Source: Evernia prunastri
Taxonomy: Eukaryota > Ascomycota > Lecanoromycetes > Lecanorales > Parmeliaceae
Direction: 5' to 3'
Length of the DNA stretch: 64,000 bases
Assembly (NCBI GenBank): GCA_003184365.1
Contig: NKYR01000050.1
Coordinates: forward strand, 207,037-271,036
Shown here one piece after another: positions 1-10,988 of the stretch (positions are counted from its first letter, which is position 1; every line of letters starts with the position of its first letter). The notes beneath the pieces are model-generated. The model saw nothing but the letters and a program-made list of their open reading frames with translations. It had not been told where the DNA came from and made no database searches. Position numbers and translations under genes: made by a program.

Positions 1-704
1 TTGTCCAGCCGGGGCACGTTGCGGAACGTGACGGGCCGCCGCAGTAAGGGCAGCGTGGGTCCCCCCCGGGGCGCGCGCAGGGGCCGGTTCTTGTGGTAGG
101 GGGAGCTGCCGTCCCAGGAGCGCAGGCGGGGCGCCGAGGGGCCCGGAAGCGTGCGGGGGGGGTGGTGCGTGTACATGAGGGTCAGGAGGTCCGGGGCCAG
201 GGTCGAGTGGTAGGTCTGCTGCAGGCGGGGCAGGGAGAAGGGGCCCGGGATGAACTCGCGGGACTCGGGGGCCGTGGCGGAGGGGGGTTGGTGCGGGTGG
301 AGGGGGCCGCGGTAGTATTTTGGGGGGCGGAATTGGTATCTGGGGGGGTTTGTAAGCGGAGGGTCATTGTGGTAAGCTTTCGAGGAGAAGGATGCCGGTT
401 TGAGGGGGGGGGTTCGAGAGGAGTAGTGGCGTGGCCGGATATGTAGAGTGAGGAAGGCCTACCGGCTAGATGGCAAGGGCGTCTTCCGTCGTCTACTTCT
501 TGCTATCGGGTCGAATGACGCGAGGTGCTCTTCTGAGGGTCCGGGTATTTGCATCGAGGAGGATGGGTCGACGTCCTCGGAGAGCTCGGTCATGCCATTG
601 AAGGTTGATGCTTTGCGCTTGGTGTAAAGGCATTGGAAGTTATGGGAGCTCCGTTTTCGGATATGTAGTGTCTTGAATATGGATGGAGCGCGCTGACTCG
701 CCAT
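1..704 (-). CDS. Mitochondrial large-subunit ribosomal protein uL5m (MRPL7-like), 3' part off the window
   Basis: This is the N-terminal part of a mitochondrial ribosomal protein of the L5 family, which binds 5S-region rRNA in the central protuberance in bacteria-type ribosomes. Exon 1 starts at 704 and gives a basic, Ser-rich presequence of about 81 residues, suitable for mitochondrial import, ending in KTPLPSSR. An intron (donor near 458, acceptor near 342) joins it to YQFRPPKYYRGPLHPH, then REFIPGPFSLPRLQQTY, which I recognise as the fungal uL5m N-terminal region. Further on RLRSWDGSSPYHKNRPLR and VTFRNVPRLD continue the family pattern, but in another frame: the shift falls at a G8 run near 155-162 (C8 on the coding strand). 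It could be a sequencing error, a real lesion or a tiny intron. The gene runs off the left edge. The local GC content is very high compared with the neighbouring DNA. Confidence 0.8.
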
Positions 705-1508
705 TGTGAGCGTGATTTGACTAGAATGGTCAGATGCTGAAGAGATATCAAGTCGCTCGGCACCTCCGTTGACTTTTTCGGCTATGTTGCCTTGCTTAAG
801 GTAGGATTGACTTGGCAGCGATCTTGGCCATTTTTAACCTAGTGTATAAGAGTTAAAATATCTTTCTTCTAAAAGAAAAGAAATGGATTTTTTTTTTCTC
901 GAAATGTTTGAATTTCAATTTATTAAAGATCTGTGATTCTATACAAAACCTAAGAGGGGCGGGTGTACAACTATCAGGAGTGTTTGTATAGGTACACCCC
1001 GAACTTGGGATGGAAGATAGCCGTCCGGGACGGAAAAGGGAGCAGGATGGCTTTAGAGGGGGCACGAGGGAGCACTATAGGGCAGCGTAGGGGCGAATCA
1101 GGTGGGACTCGGAGCCTCCAATGGGCTTTCCTCCGTCTCGGCTTGAGCTGCTCTCGTCGCTTTACTGCTACCCAGACTTTGCTACTTTCGTTAGATTTAG
1201 GATCAATGATTGTTCAACGAACCATTCAGTGCCAATCAAGAGCCATGGCAGAGATCCCGCCGAGATGGGCGAAATCGACTTAGGCCCTTGTAGTCCAGCG
1301 GTACGTTTGGCTCGAGCCAAAAGAAGAATGAGTTTCACAACTGCTAAGAAAGGAGGCTAACTTGTGAATAGTCATTAGCATTCTCTATCATTCTCTATCA
1401 TCGTCTAACTAATCTGCTCTGATGTATCTCAAAATACAAACTGCGAAAGCTTGATCTATGAAACACTTCCCTGGCTCCTACCCCGCTGACAGTGACCTCC
1501 AAAACTCT
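705..1508. other. Intergenic region between uL5m and PAL
   Basis: About 800 bp lie between the uL5m start and the PAL stop. I see no conserved protein in any frame. The stretch 850-930 is AT-rich with T and A runs. A 12-bp unit ATTCTCTATC(AT) is repeated in tandem near 1378-1400. A segment near 1130-1162 resembles one near 9772-9804 (CCGTCTCGGCTT followed by GAGCTGC), suggesting a worn dispersed repeat. Confidence 0.5.
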
Positions 1509-4082
1509 CTAAACAACCGAGTGGATCTGATTGTTTTCAGCACCGAATCCCATTGAGTGGGTCTCCCAAGCAAGGTTAGGTGTCATATCCACTTCTTGTT
1601 TTACCTTCGGGTTGATCTTTGCCTCCGTATCCAGGTGACACAAGGTATCGTCCACGGCGGTGACGGTCGAGCTCAGGCTTTGGGCTTGAACGGCGTCATT
1701 CTTCTCATCGCCACTGAACGAGTCAGATTCTTTACTGCTGCCGTCGCCCAACTCGCTAGATTTGAACTTGGCGTAGGAGAATTCGATGTTCTCGTCCTGA
1801 GTGATGGCAAGGGCCTTTTCAGCGGCATGGCCGGAGTCGTGTACGTCGGACACGCAGGCCAGGACGTGGTGATAGAGTTGGCCGGTACGCATACTCTCGT
1901 ATACTCTGGCGATCATTCCGCCCATGGTGACACCTCTCTTGGAGTCATGCTCAGGCTCGCCCCAATTGAAGTCACTTTCCTCGTCCTTGGGGGTGGAGAT
2001 GACCTTGTTGCTCATGAATGGCACCTCAAGCTCGTGGCGGACGAACTTGTACATACTCCTCGAGGCACTGCCGATGTATGGCGTGGCATCTGGATGGGCG
2101 TAGTATGCCTCTCGATTTATCTGGAAGTGACCGAGTGCCTTGGCACAACACTTCTCTGTCCACGTTTGAAGAGCTACTATTGCTTCCGCGGTGGTCTTGA
2201 TGTGTTTGAAGATAAGTGGCTGCAGAGATTCAAACGCAGTGGCGAACCGCTTTGGCGAGTCGAAGTGGGTATATGTGTCGAGCGCCTTTTGAAAGCTTGC
2301 CCAAAGTGCGGGCAAAAACATCTCCGCGGTTTCAGGCGTCTTCAGGTGGGGCCAGAACGCTTCGGTGGCCATAGTATTGAACATGGGACCCATTGTCTCT
2401 AAGTATTTGCAGGTCATTGCGCGGAGATCCAAGGCCTGACAGCAGACAATGAGGTGAGCGGCCGACAATTGTGAGAGCGTCTGGATTGCTTCTAGTGTAT
2501 ACCGGCCGGAGATGAGGGCAAGGGAGTTGATTGCTTGGTTGCCCATCTCAGCTGTCTGGACATGGCTGCCAACCGGGTTGGCTAAAAATCCGAGCTCGGC
2601 CTGAAGGGCAGCGATCATAATGTCGGTGCCTTTCCATATGAAAGACTGACTTGGCTCCTCAGCGACGAGATTCGGCGGAAGTCCACGGTTGGTTGCAGGG
2701 TTTATGAGCTCTGTGCACTGCGAGAAAAGCATACGACCAATGGTTTGAAGCGATTGCCGGGTCTTCTCCATTGCACTGGTGACGGCACGAGCCTGGAAAT
2801 TTCCTCCGTGCATCATTTTACCGTCCTGGGCAGGGTCAACAAGAGGGTTGTCGGTCACTGAGTTCATTTCAATGCTGAGTTGCTGGTAAGCCAGGTGCAA
2901 GTCTTCTAAGACAGGCCCAATCCATTGTGATGCCGTTCGAACGGAATACCGATCTTGTCGCAGCTCTCCCTCCTTGGTGTCACTATGCTGGACAAGCGAG
3001 GACTTGGAAAGGAAAGCGTGGATGTTCTTGGCCGTCTCGACTTGGCCGGGATGGTGTCGCACTTCTCCAAAGAACGAGTCAAAACTCTCATCAGTGCCAA
3101 GTAGGGCCTCGACGCTCATAGCAGTCAAGATCTGTGAGAGAGTGGCTTGTCCGAGAGCATCGTGTAAGGCCAACGAGCCAACCGCACAAGAGACCGCAGT
3201 ACCATTGACGAGCGCCAGGCCTTCCTTGGCCCCGAGGACGACGGGCTTAATGTCTTTCTCTGCAAGTGCGACATCGGCCCTCTTCAGGCAGCGCTCGCCG
3301 TTGGTATTGCGGGTCCACACATTTAGACCCGGCTTTCCCTGGACCACGCCGCCAATATAGGACAGAGGGCTAAGGTCGCCGGATGCTGATATGCTCCCCT
3401 TGATGGGCACCTGTGGCGTGATTCCGGCTTCGAGGATCTGGTGCAAAGTCCGGATGGTGGTCTCCTTAATGCCCGAGAAACCGGAGGCGAGAGAGTTAAG
3501 CCGGATCAACATCGAGGCTCGTACCCAAGACTCTGGCATTGATGTCGCGGCCACCGGGTCGTCAAGAGGGAGTGCCGACTGGCTGATAATGTCGTTCAGA
3601 TCTGTGTCATGCCGCGACTCAGGAGCTGTGACCGTTCGCTGGTCTGAAGTGACGCCGAATTGAAGCATGCGCAAGAGATTCTGCTGGAGTTCTTGGACTT
3701 CATTTGTCCGTGTATTGGCACTGCCACCGAAGCCAGTATTGACACCTGATGGGATGTAAGCTAAACAGTCGGAGTTTGACCACCGAGCGTCTCACCGTAG
3801 ACGACTTCTCCTTTGTCAATACTCGCCTGGACCATTTCGGCGCTCCTGACGACGGCCTCGATACTTCCGTCTGAAAGTCGTGAGGATGTTCCATATCTGA
3901 GTATGGGTTAGTATAATGGTGCCAACGGTATGAGCAGAACTGCCCTACCTAGCAATTGCAATGACAGTGGCCAAGTCAAGGCTTTTCCCGTCAATGTCTT
4001 GGCTAGAAGAGTACCCCTTGAGCTTTGTAGCAATAGTCCCCCAATGGGACAGGCAGATGTCGTTTATCGATCCCAACGCCAT
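1509..4082 (-). CDS. Phenylalanine ammonia-lyase (PAL family, MIO enzyme)
   Basis: The enzyme deaminates L-phenylalanine (sometimes tyrosine) to trans-cinnamate (or coumarate), the entry to phenylpropanoid-derived acids; PAL is cytosolic. Three exons are inferred: exon 1 starts at ATG 4082 (MALGSINDICLSHW), exon 2 covers about 3797-3896, and exon 3 runs from 3745 to the stop at 1509. Splicing rebuilds VVYGVNTGFGGSANTRT, the catalytic-loop motif. The MIO cofactor triad Ala-Ser-Gly is in ASGDLSPLSYIGG. NPLVDPAQDGKMMHGGNF, QSFIWKGTD and NQAINSLALISGRYT complete the active-site region. The product is about 820 residues, longer than the usual 700-740, because about 95 residues rich in Ser, Asp and Glu follow the normal core end. 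It is head-to-head with a P450 gene across a repeat-filled promoter. Histidase is less likely given the PAL-type loop; Phe versus Tyr preference cannot be read reliably. Confidence 0.93.
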
Positions 4083-5203
4083 CTTTTATGTCTATGCTTG
4101 TAGTGTCTCTGAGTCTATATTGAAATTTTGTGTTGAAATATAAGATAGCCGCTTGTTGAGAGAGATATGTGGTATTCTCATTTTCTTTATCAGGACTAGA
4201 GTCAATACCTATCTTCTTGGCATTGGCTTTCGATTTACACCGTTTAACTCTCCGAATAGGATTCGAGAGGGACGTTCGTAGGATCGAACAAATGCAGGTA
4301 ATCGCTAACCGGCCGTGTCTGTTGACTGCTGATAAGTAGAGAACATGGCTATATCAGTTCGCTTCACTATAATCCCAGTCTCGCCGCTATTAATTAAGAT
4401 TAGCCTTATGCATATATTGTTGACATTGAACTTCGACTTACATGATTTAATTCTCCGAGCAGGATTCGAGAGGGATCTTCGTAGGATCGAACAAATGCAG
4501 GTAATCGCTAACCGGCCGTGTCTGTTGACTACCGATAAGTAGAGAACGAGGCTATATCAGTTCGCTTCGGCACAATCCTACTCTCACCGCTATTCATTAG
4601 GACTAGACTTGATGCGTCTCTTCTTGACATTGGCTTCCTGCTTATATCGAATTATCTGGATTTCGAGGGAGATCTTCGTAGTAGGATCGAAAGAATGGAA
4701 ATTATCGCTCATCAGCCGTGCCAGCTAACCCACTTTATCAAGTTTTACAGCCTCATCGCTATTTATCTCCTTATACAGTCTCGCATATAGTACGTGTCTT
4801 CTTGGTATTGGCTTTCTGCTCATACCGTGTTATAGGATTCGAGAGGGATCTTCGTAGGATCGAAAGAATGAGAAGGAAGTCGCCGACCAGCCGTGTTGAT
4901 AGCTGACATGCATGGTTCCAGCTCGCTCTGAGAAAACCGTGCACCTCGGACACTGAACTATCAAGACGATTCATAATCGATCGACCTGGCAGTGATGGAG
5001 GCTCTGGTATCCCGCGATTGTGCCATCTCCCTTTGAACTCCACATCTTCGTAAAGACATCAAACCGAGATATATGTGGTTCCCGAGACCGCAGTTTGATT
5101 CTACTGTAGTGTCAACTGTATTGGTCTCCGTCGGTACTCCATATCACACCTACATCCTTCGTCGTTTGTAGCAGCAGTCCAATCTTGACCCGCTCCCAGT
5201 GCC
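4083..5203. promoter_or_regulatory. Shared divergent promoter region of PAL and P450
   Basis: PAL starts at 4082 going left and the P450 at 5204 going right, so this 1.1 kb must hold both promoters. About two thirds of it is the tandem repeat array described separately. The part nearest the P450 (4906-5203) is unique sequence with no array unit. I cannot name a transcription-factor site with confidence, although each of the first two array units contains the palindromic CCGGCCG-like core GCTAACCGGCCGTG. Confidence 0.6.
4172..4905. repeat. Four tandem copies of a ~175-205 bp repeat inside the PAL/P450 promoter
   Basis: Each copy has a variable AT-rich half containing TTCTTG(G/A)(C/T)ATTGGCTT and a conserved half GGATTCGAGAGGGATCTTCG followed by TAGGATCGAA(C/A)(A/G)AATG. 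The conserved halves start near 4258, 4461, 4658 and 4834, giving spacings of about 203, 197 and 176 bp. Copies 1 and 2 are nearly identical over 70 bp, including GGTAATCGCTAACCGGCCGTG; copies 3 and 4 are more diverged. No long open frame crosses the array, so it is not a coding repeat. It fills the space between two divergent metabolic genes and so may carry repeated regulatory sites. Confidence 0.9.
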
Positions 5204-7106
5204 ATGGCTGAGAGCCTGAGTTTTGCGTTGCTAAACGCCGAGAGACGAGATGTTCTTCCCCACCTTTTGGTCATCGGGATTGCCTTTGTCTCGATCGTAT
5301 TGTTCAATCGATTCCGCAATCCCCTAACTGCAGTCCCTGGTCCGTTTTGGGCGAAATGGTCGAACCTTTGGCTAGTATATCATATCCGCAGAGGCCATAT
5401 CCACCGGAAGATGATCGAGGTGCACAAGAAGTACGGGAAGTTGGTCCGGGTGGGACCGAACGAACTGAGCACTGCGGATATCGAATCTCTCCGAATCATA
5501 TACGGTCGGTAATTCGTCTTCAGGCAGCACAACTCTTAGGGCCAATGCCACTGACAGTCCCATAGGTTCGGGCAATGATTTCCGTAAAAGCGACTGGTAT
5601 ATGCCGTGGCAAGGCAACCGCAAATGGGACCTTTTCTCAGAACGTAACGAGAACGTTCATCGAGCACAACGGAAATTGGTCAGTCATATATACTCGCTGT
5701 CCAGTATGAAAAAGCTGGAACCCTATGTTGATGACGCGGTTACCTTCTTCCTCGCCAAATTGTCTACAATGGAGGGCCAACGAATTGATGTGGGCAGATG
5801 GACCAGGCTCTTTGCTTACGGTCAGCGAACCTTATCCTACTGTGTTATGAATCTAAACTCTATAGACGTGATTGGTGAAGTAACGTTCTCGAAACGTTTC
5901 GGCTTCATGGATGAAGGGAAAGACGACGGCGCCTTCACCATGATTGACAACATCTTGCAATGCGCGAATTGGGTGGGACATATACCTTGGTTGTACTGGG
6001 CCAATGTTTGGCTCGCTCCAATAATAGGCAATCGTCTCGCGGTGACCCAACGCCAGGGCAAGCTATTGCAGGTGACGGCTCAGGCAATCCAGGAGCGCAA
6101 GGAACGAGGAAGTGATCGCCACGATATGCTCGAACAGCTCTTCGACGTTCAACGGGAAAAACCAGACAAGTTGGACGACATATCCGTCACGTCAATGGCC
6201 GCCAGCAACATCTTTGCCGGGAGTGATTCAACATCCGTCTCCATCTCCGCCTTTCTCTACTACGTCCTTCGGAACCCCGGTTGCAAACGGAAACTGATCG
6301 AGGAAGTGGACGCCAGTGCGGAAGCTGAAAACCTCAGCCCTGGCACCGTGTTCGATCTCGATGTGATCAACAAAATGCCGTACCTGCAAGCGTGTATGTA
6401 TGAGGCCCTTCGCTGCCATCCAGCAGTTGGAGTGTCCCTCGGTCGAGTCGTGCCTCCAGTTGGAATGAAAATAGGTGGACAATACATCCCCGGAGGAGTA
6501 TGTCTATCTCTTAGAGCACGTTTACACAACTAACACGGTGCAGTCCGGCATTAGCGCACACGCCTGGGTCATCCACCAAGACCAAGAGATCTTTGGCGAA
6601 GATGCGGCTGAATTTCGTCCGGAGAGGTGGATGGAACATCCCGACCGCGTTAGCACTATGAGTACGAAACTTGGATCCTTATGGTATCAATCCTCCGGCG
6701 CAACTTTCTGACACGAGGCAGGGCGCAACTTCCTTAGTTTTGGTGCCGGATCCCGATACTGCATAGGGCGAAGTAAGTTTCCCAAGACCTCCGCGATGCT
6801 GTAACACTGTCTGACCCTGTGCAAGATGTGGGCTGGCTAGAGATGTCAAAGGCGAGCAGCTGAATCCCTTGTCCTCTGCGGGCCAAACTGACGCGGTACA
6901 GCTCATGCCAACATTGTTTCACGACTATGAGGTTGAATTCTCCGATCCCAGCATTATGACAAGAGAAGTTGCATGGTAATTGGAACATACTCTCCGAACC
7001 TACTACTCCAAGGTGCACATGTAGCTGACTCATCGAAAGGGTTTTTATCAAAATAGAAGACCTGTATGTGACGGTGAAGCCGAGACACGAGGGTCTAACA
7101 AACTAG
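5204..7106 (+). CDS. Cytochrome P450 monooxygenase (pisatin-demethylase-like group)
   Basis: A membrane-anchored microsomal haem monooxygenase of about 500 residues. The start MAESLSFALLNAERRD leads into one hydrophobic anchor (PHLLVIGIAFVSIVLF) and the proline-rich VPGPFWAKWSNLW. Family landmarks follow in order: RKSDWYMPWQGNRKWDLF, the I-helix AGSDSTS, the K-helix ExxR as YEALR, FRPERW, and the haem loop FGAGSRYCIGR with its cysteine ligand. Seven introns are inferred, including one whose donor GTACGA (near 6664) removes an in-frame stop before the haem loop. The penultimate intron, 6852-6901, appears to be GC-AG. The last intron (6976-7039) joins REVAW to VFIKIEDLYVTVKPRH, a normal P450 C-terminus, with the stop at 7104-7106. 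The substrate is unknown; the divergent PAL makes an aromatic acid or its product plausible. Related fungal members act on diverse substrates. Confidence 0.92.
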
Positions 7107-7930
7107 AATATCCACGCCTAGCATTGGGGTCAGACGGAGATCCCAAAGGCGGGGCATGCTACCGATTGTTGGTTAAGGCGAAGCCAAACTGGACCATTTG
7201 GTTGGAGGTGGCTTGAACAATAGGTCACTACTATCTAAGATACGAATGAGATTGATTTATCTAGGATCACAAATGCTTCTTCCGAAACAGTCAAAGTCGA
7301 GTGGGCATGAGTTTATTGAATTAAGATTTAGTATCGTTAAGGATTTATACTTATTACTATACTTGATTGATTGATTGCTTAATACGCCTATCTAGTAAAC
7401 TACTTTACTAATCAGGGAGTTCCTCGAATATTTGTAGCGCTGAAGAAACCTTTCGGACAAAAACTTCAACTTATCCTCTCGTGTTATCATTGTTGTCAAC
7501 TCTTAGTCTTTGACTGTCAAGTTGTTGCCACAAACCACTGTCACTTCCGTTCTCTTTCAGTCTGCCGCTATTGTTTCCGTGATTGTCTCCTTCTATTACT
7601 ATACTTATTATTATGTTTTTTATATATACCGATTAATTTTCTCTCTCTCTCGCTAACTATATTAAATTCTTATTCGTTATATAAAGTAAGATATCTTAGT
7701 TTATGAGATATATTATTTCAAAAATTTCATGAGATAGTAGGTTATCCCGCGAAAAGGTAGGGTCTTAATACCATACCACGCCGTGATATGGGAGGGACGT
7801 CCTACCTAATCACCACACCATCTCACCCCTATCCGAGGCGTACCAGTGAGTCGCCGGTATGGTGCAGTCAGTATGAGGCCTCTGCTAGTCGGTGTACTAC
7901 ACTGGCTATACTATTTATTGTCTGTCCCGG
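7107..7930. other. AT-rich intergenic region between convergent P450 and transporter genes
   Basis: The P450 and the following transporter converge here. The stretch 7240-7745 is strongly AT-rich with TTGATTGATTG-type runs, TATATATA stretches and CTCTCTCTC. I see no gene, RNA or recognisable transposon protein. It probably holds the two terminators. Confidence 0.5.
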
Positions 7931-9333
7931 TCAGACCTTCACTAGAAGCTTAAAGCCCACCTTCAAGGTGCGCACAGAAGTAAGAATCGCCGCAGAAACC
8001 ATGAACAGAGTTCCGCACCAAACTATCAGACCCGTCCAATTCCTATCCGGGCTGTTCCCGAGGATGGCACCCGCGGCGGGGCTACCGATGAGCGCGCCGA
8101 GGCCGATGAAAGCAAAACTCATGCCTAGCCGCGTGCCCCAGATGCTCTTGTCGGGCGTGAGACTCGTCACGATGGGAATGGGGAGGGAGACGTAAGGGGC
8201 GGACACGAAGCCGTAGACGACCGTGAACGCGACGACTCCAGCAGTGCTTTTGATACGTAGGAGGGTGAAAGCTAAGACGCTGGAGATGATCCCGAAGATT
8301 ATCTGCACGTTCATCAGCCCAAGGTGGCCGGCGACATAGTTCGGGAGGAGACGGCCGAAAAACGATCCGGTGTTTAGGATGGCAAGAAGATAGGAAGCGA
8401 GGCCGGGACTGGTGCCAACGACTTCGATGGCGTAAAGGTTGATGTAGTAGTAGAAGACGTAGAGTCCCATCAAGTTGACAAAGAAGCTTAGGCAACTGAT
8501 TATGTATGGGAGGTCCTTGAAATGCTTCAGGTCCAGGATTTTCCTCTTCGGTGGGTCTTTTCCGATTCGTACTCGCATCACTGCAGCAGCCAAGACCATG
8601 GTGGCAAGGACCATGAAAGCTATAATCCGTACCGTCCATGGAAATCCAATCCGTGGCGTGAGGCGTTGGAGCATGATGGGATATATGACAGCACCTAAAA
8701 ATAATTTTTTTTTAATCGCGTATTCCTTTCCCAACATCATCCATGGTCAAGGACAGCCAGCTCACCGATACTTGATCCGGTCATCGAGACCCCAACCGCG
8801 AGCGCAGTATGGGTAGAAAACCACTGCGGCACAATTCCCGAAGCTGGCAAAAAGACAAATCCGAAGCCAATTCCTGTCACGACTGTCTGCGCCAGAAAGA
8901 ACTGGTAGTACTCATGACACAGGCTGAGCATCATTAAGCCGAAGACCATGGTTACGGTCCCAACGGCGAGCAAGGGGCGAAGATGCCCCGCGTCCCACAC
9001 CGGACCGGTGAAAATGCAAACGGTATAGCAGACGAGAAACTGGGCCGAGCCAATCCAGGCGATGGTCGAGGCGGTCTCGCGCTGGAGGATGTCCGTCTCG
9101 TAGATGGTTTGGAACTGGCCATACGTGTTGAGCAAGCCGAGGACGTTGAACAAGATGAGCCAGGAGGCGGCGACCTGCATCCAGGCCATCCGTCCCCCAT
9201 CCGGCGGGACGGGTGCGCGTTTCTCGTCGTCGTTGATGTTTGGAGACGGCGGGTCCGGGGCCAGCGGGGTGGTGCCGCCTTCTTCTTCCAGGGGGGTCGA
9301 TGAGTCGGAGTCTGGGGGTTCCTTGGACGCCAT
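7931..9333 (-). CDS. MFS transporter, monocarboxylate-permease-like
   Basis: A plasma-membrane-type major facilitator of about 445 residues. The start at 9333 (MASKEPPDSDSST) has a good context (CACAATGG); the upstream extension has no ATG. A hydrophilic acidic N-terminus ends in PPDGGRMAWMQVAASW, the conserved PDGG-W entry to TM1 of fungal monocarboxylate-transporter-like proteins. Next come about six TMs including GFVFLPASGIVPQWFSTH and VGVSMTGSSIG. An intron (about 8675-8746, containing a long A/T run) joins GSSIG to AVIYPIMLQRLTPRIGF. The second half has the loop KILDLKHFKDLPY and six more TMs. Many family members are annotated by similarity only, and transport of carboxylates is known for few. 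Next to PAL and the P450 it could import or export an aromatic acid, but that is inferred from position alone. Confidence 0.88.
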
Positions 9334-10988
9334 TGTGGAGGACGTTGCTGGCGGGCTCGAGTGAAGCAATGATTAAGGAAAACGGGTGTAAATCGGGTAG
9401 GGTGAAAAGTGGTTGGAATGAAAGGGAGGAGGGGTTGACTGGTGGGGCGGGAACTTGCAAGCAAGAGATTTTGGTTGACGGGTTGACGGCTTGATAAGCA
9501 AAGATGTCAGATGATAAGGGGCTACAGGTAGTCTGTTGTGTACTCTAATCTCCGATCCTATTAATTGCGTTAAGTACCTAGGTAGGTACTTAGGACTCAG
9601 GCCATTAAGACCGTCCGACTTCAGCAGGTTCAGCAGGTGGGAGCCTCAATTGGCTAATGTCATCCACTGTCAGCATCTCACATGCATAAGGTAAGTAAGT
9701 ATTCTCAATCCTATTCAAACGCCATCGTAAATTGAACGCTACCTACCTTACTCCAACAGCCCTTCTCCCTTTTTCCGTCTCGGCTTTGAGCTGCCCTCAT
9801 TGCTAGTCTCCTGCCTGCACTTCGCCCCTTCCCACAGGATCCTTCTAACTGCCTAGTCGTAGCTGAAGCGAGCGATCATAAAGTACCTAGGTAACTTATT
9901 AACTTCCAGCCTATGCGGAGGCTTCGGTACTCTAACAGATTAACCCGTCCCGTCATGCTAAGGCATGGCGCAACCACAACATTGAGCGGTCCACTCGCAA
10001 CTTCCACCGATGTAATGTGTAAGTAGGTATGTCTATCAAATCCTCTGTCAACTGTCACCGATTCCTAATCATCTCCTAAGCACATAGCCTTCCAAGCTTC
10101 CTATCCAAGTATGTACGCCCGACCGTCTTCCAATAGATAACCACATTTCAACGCATCTGCTCTGTGCCGTTTGGTGAGCAAACTCCGTGGAGGGCAGTGT
10201 TGCTTTTACTTTACGATAGAGTTAGGTACTTCTGAAGTACTAGCATGTGATAGCGTCAACTGAATGATCCCCAGCTTGTTCCGTAACCGAGCGAAGTGAG
10301 TGCTCCCTTCCCCACGAGACGACCATCCAAATCAGAAGAAGTGGAGATAAATGGCTAGTGCTTAGTGCTATCTCATGTATACAATGGACAGATAACAAAA
10401 GCAGTGATACGAGGGCGTGATGATTCTCGCCTTACAGCGTATCGAGGGAAATACATCATAGCGCCGTGACCCGACTAGGGGGATAGAGGGAGGAATTCAT
10501 AGGCTTCTACGGGTAGGATCTGTAGATCTGCTTATGAGTTCCCCTATTTACGCCAAGGCGCTATGATTTATTCTCCGTGATAAGATGTTGTACACATTTC
10601 TGCCGCTAGTGTGGTGGTGTGCTGAGCGCATGCTGGTCCCTGAGTAAGTATGGATACGTTTTCACGGACGTGCCGCTGACCACGGTCCTGCTTGCCAGCC
10701 AGCTAACACGGCTGGGGCCGATCATCTCCATTTCTACTAAGCTCTAGGGGCACGTCTGCCTTCTCTTGGCCAGTCATAGCCCTATACCTCTTGTATAGCA
10801 CTAATCTCTCACAATTGCTCTGCAAAGAAATTGAGCTCTGTCTGCGTATAGGGGTATAGTCTTGTCACAAAGTGTCCAGCTGCCAGCTTCTCTGTATCGC
10901 TCTTGAAAGGTTTACGTTGTTTACTCCCAGATTAGATCTCACGAATCGAAATCACAAGGAGAAAAAGAGACACGGAAACGGGTCGCCA
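9334..10988. other. 1.65 kb intergenic region upstream of DAHP synthase
   Basis: No conserved protein is visible. The stretch 9560-10080 contains several CTAGGTAGGTAC-like short palindromic strings. A fold-back element at 10450-10572 is listed separately. The part nearest 10989 is probably the DAHP synthase promoter and leader, and the part nearest 9334 the transporter promoter, since the two genes diverge. Confidence 0.5.
10450..10572. repeat. MITE-like imperfect inverted repeat
   Basis: The left arm AATACATCATAGCGCC (10450-10465) pairs with the right arm GGCGCTATGATTTATT (10557-10572) with one mismatch over 16 bp. Inside, GGAATTCATAGGC (near 10492) pairs imperfectly with GCTTATGAGTTCC (near 10530), and GACTAGGGGGAT pairs partly with the CCCCTATTT side, so most of the 123 bp can fold back on itself. 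It carries no coding potential. Size and structure fit a small non-autonomous fold-back element, though no clean target duplication is evident. Confidence 0.6.

Noticed and set aside
1557..2402. A 281-codon open frame on the plus strand opposite PAL
   Set aside because: It is fully antisense to the conserved PAL active-site and C-terminal coding sequence and has no domain of its own.
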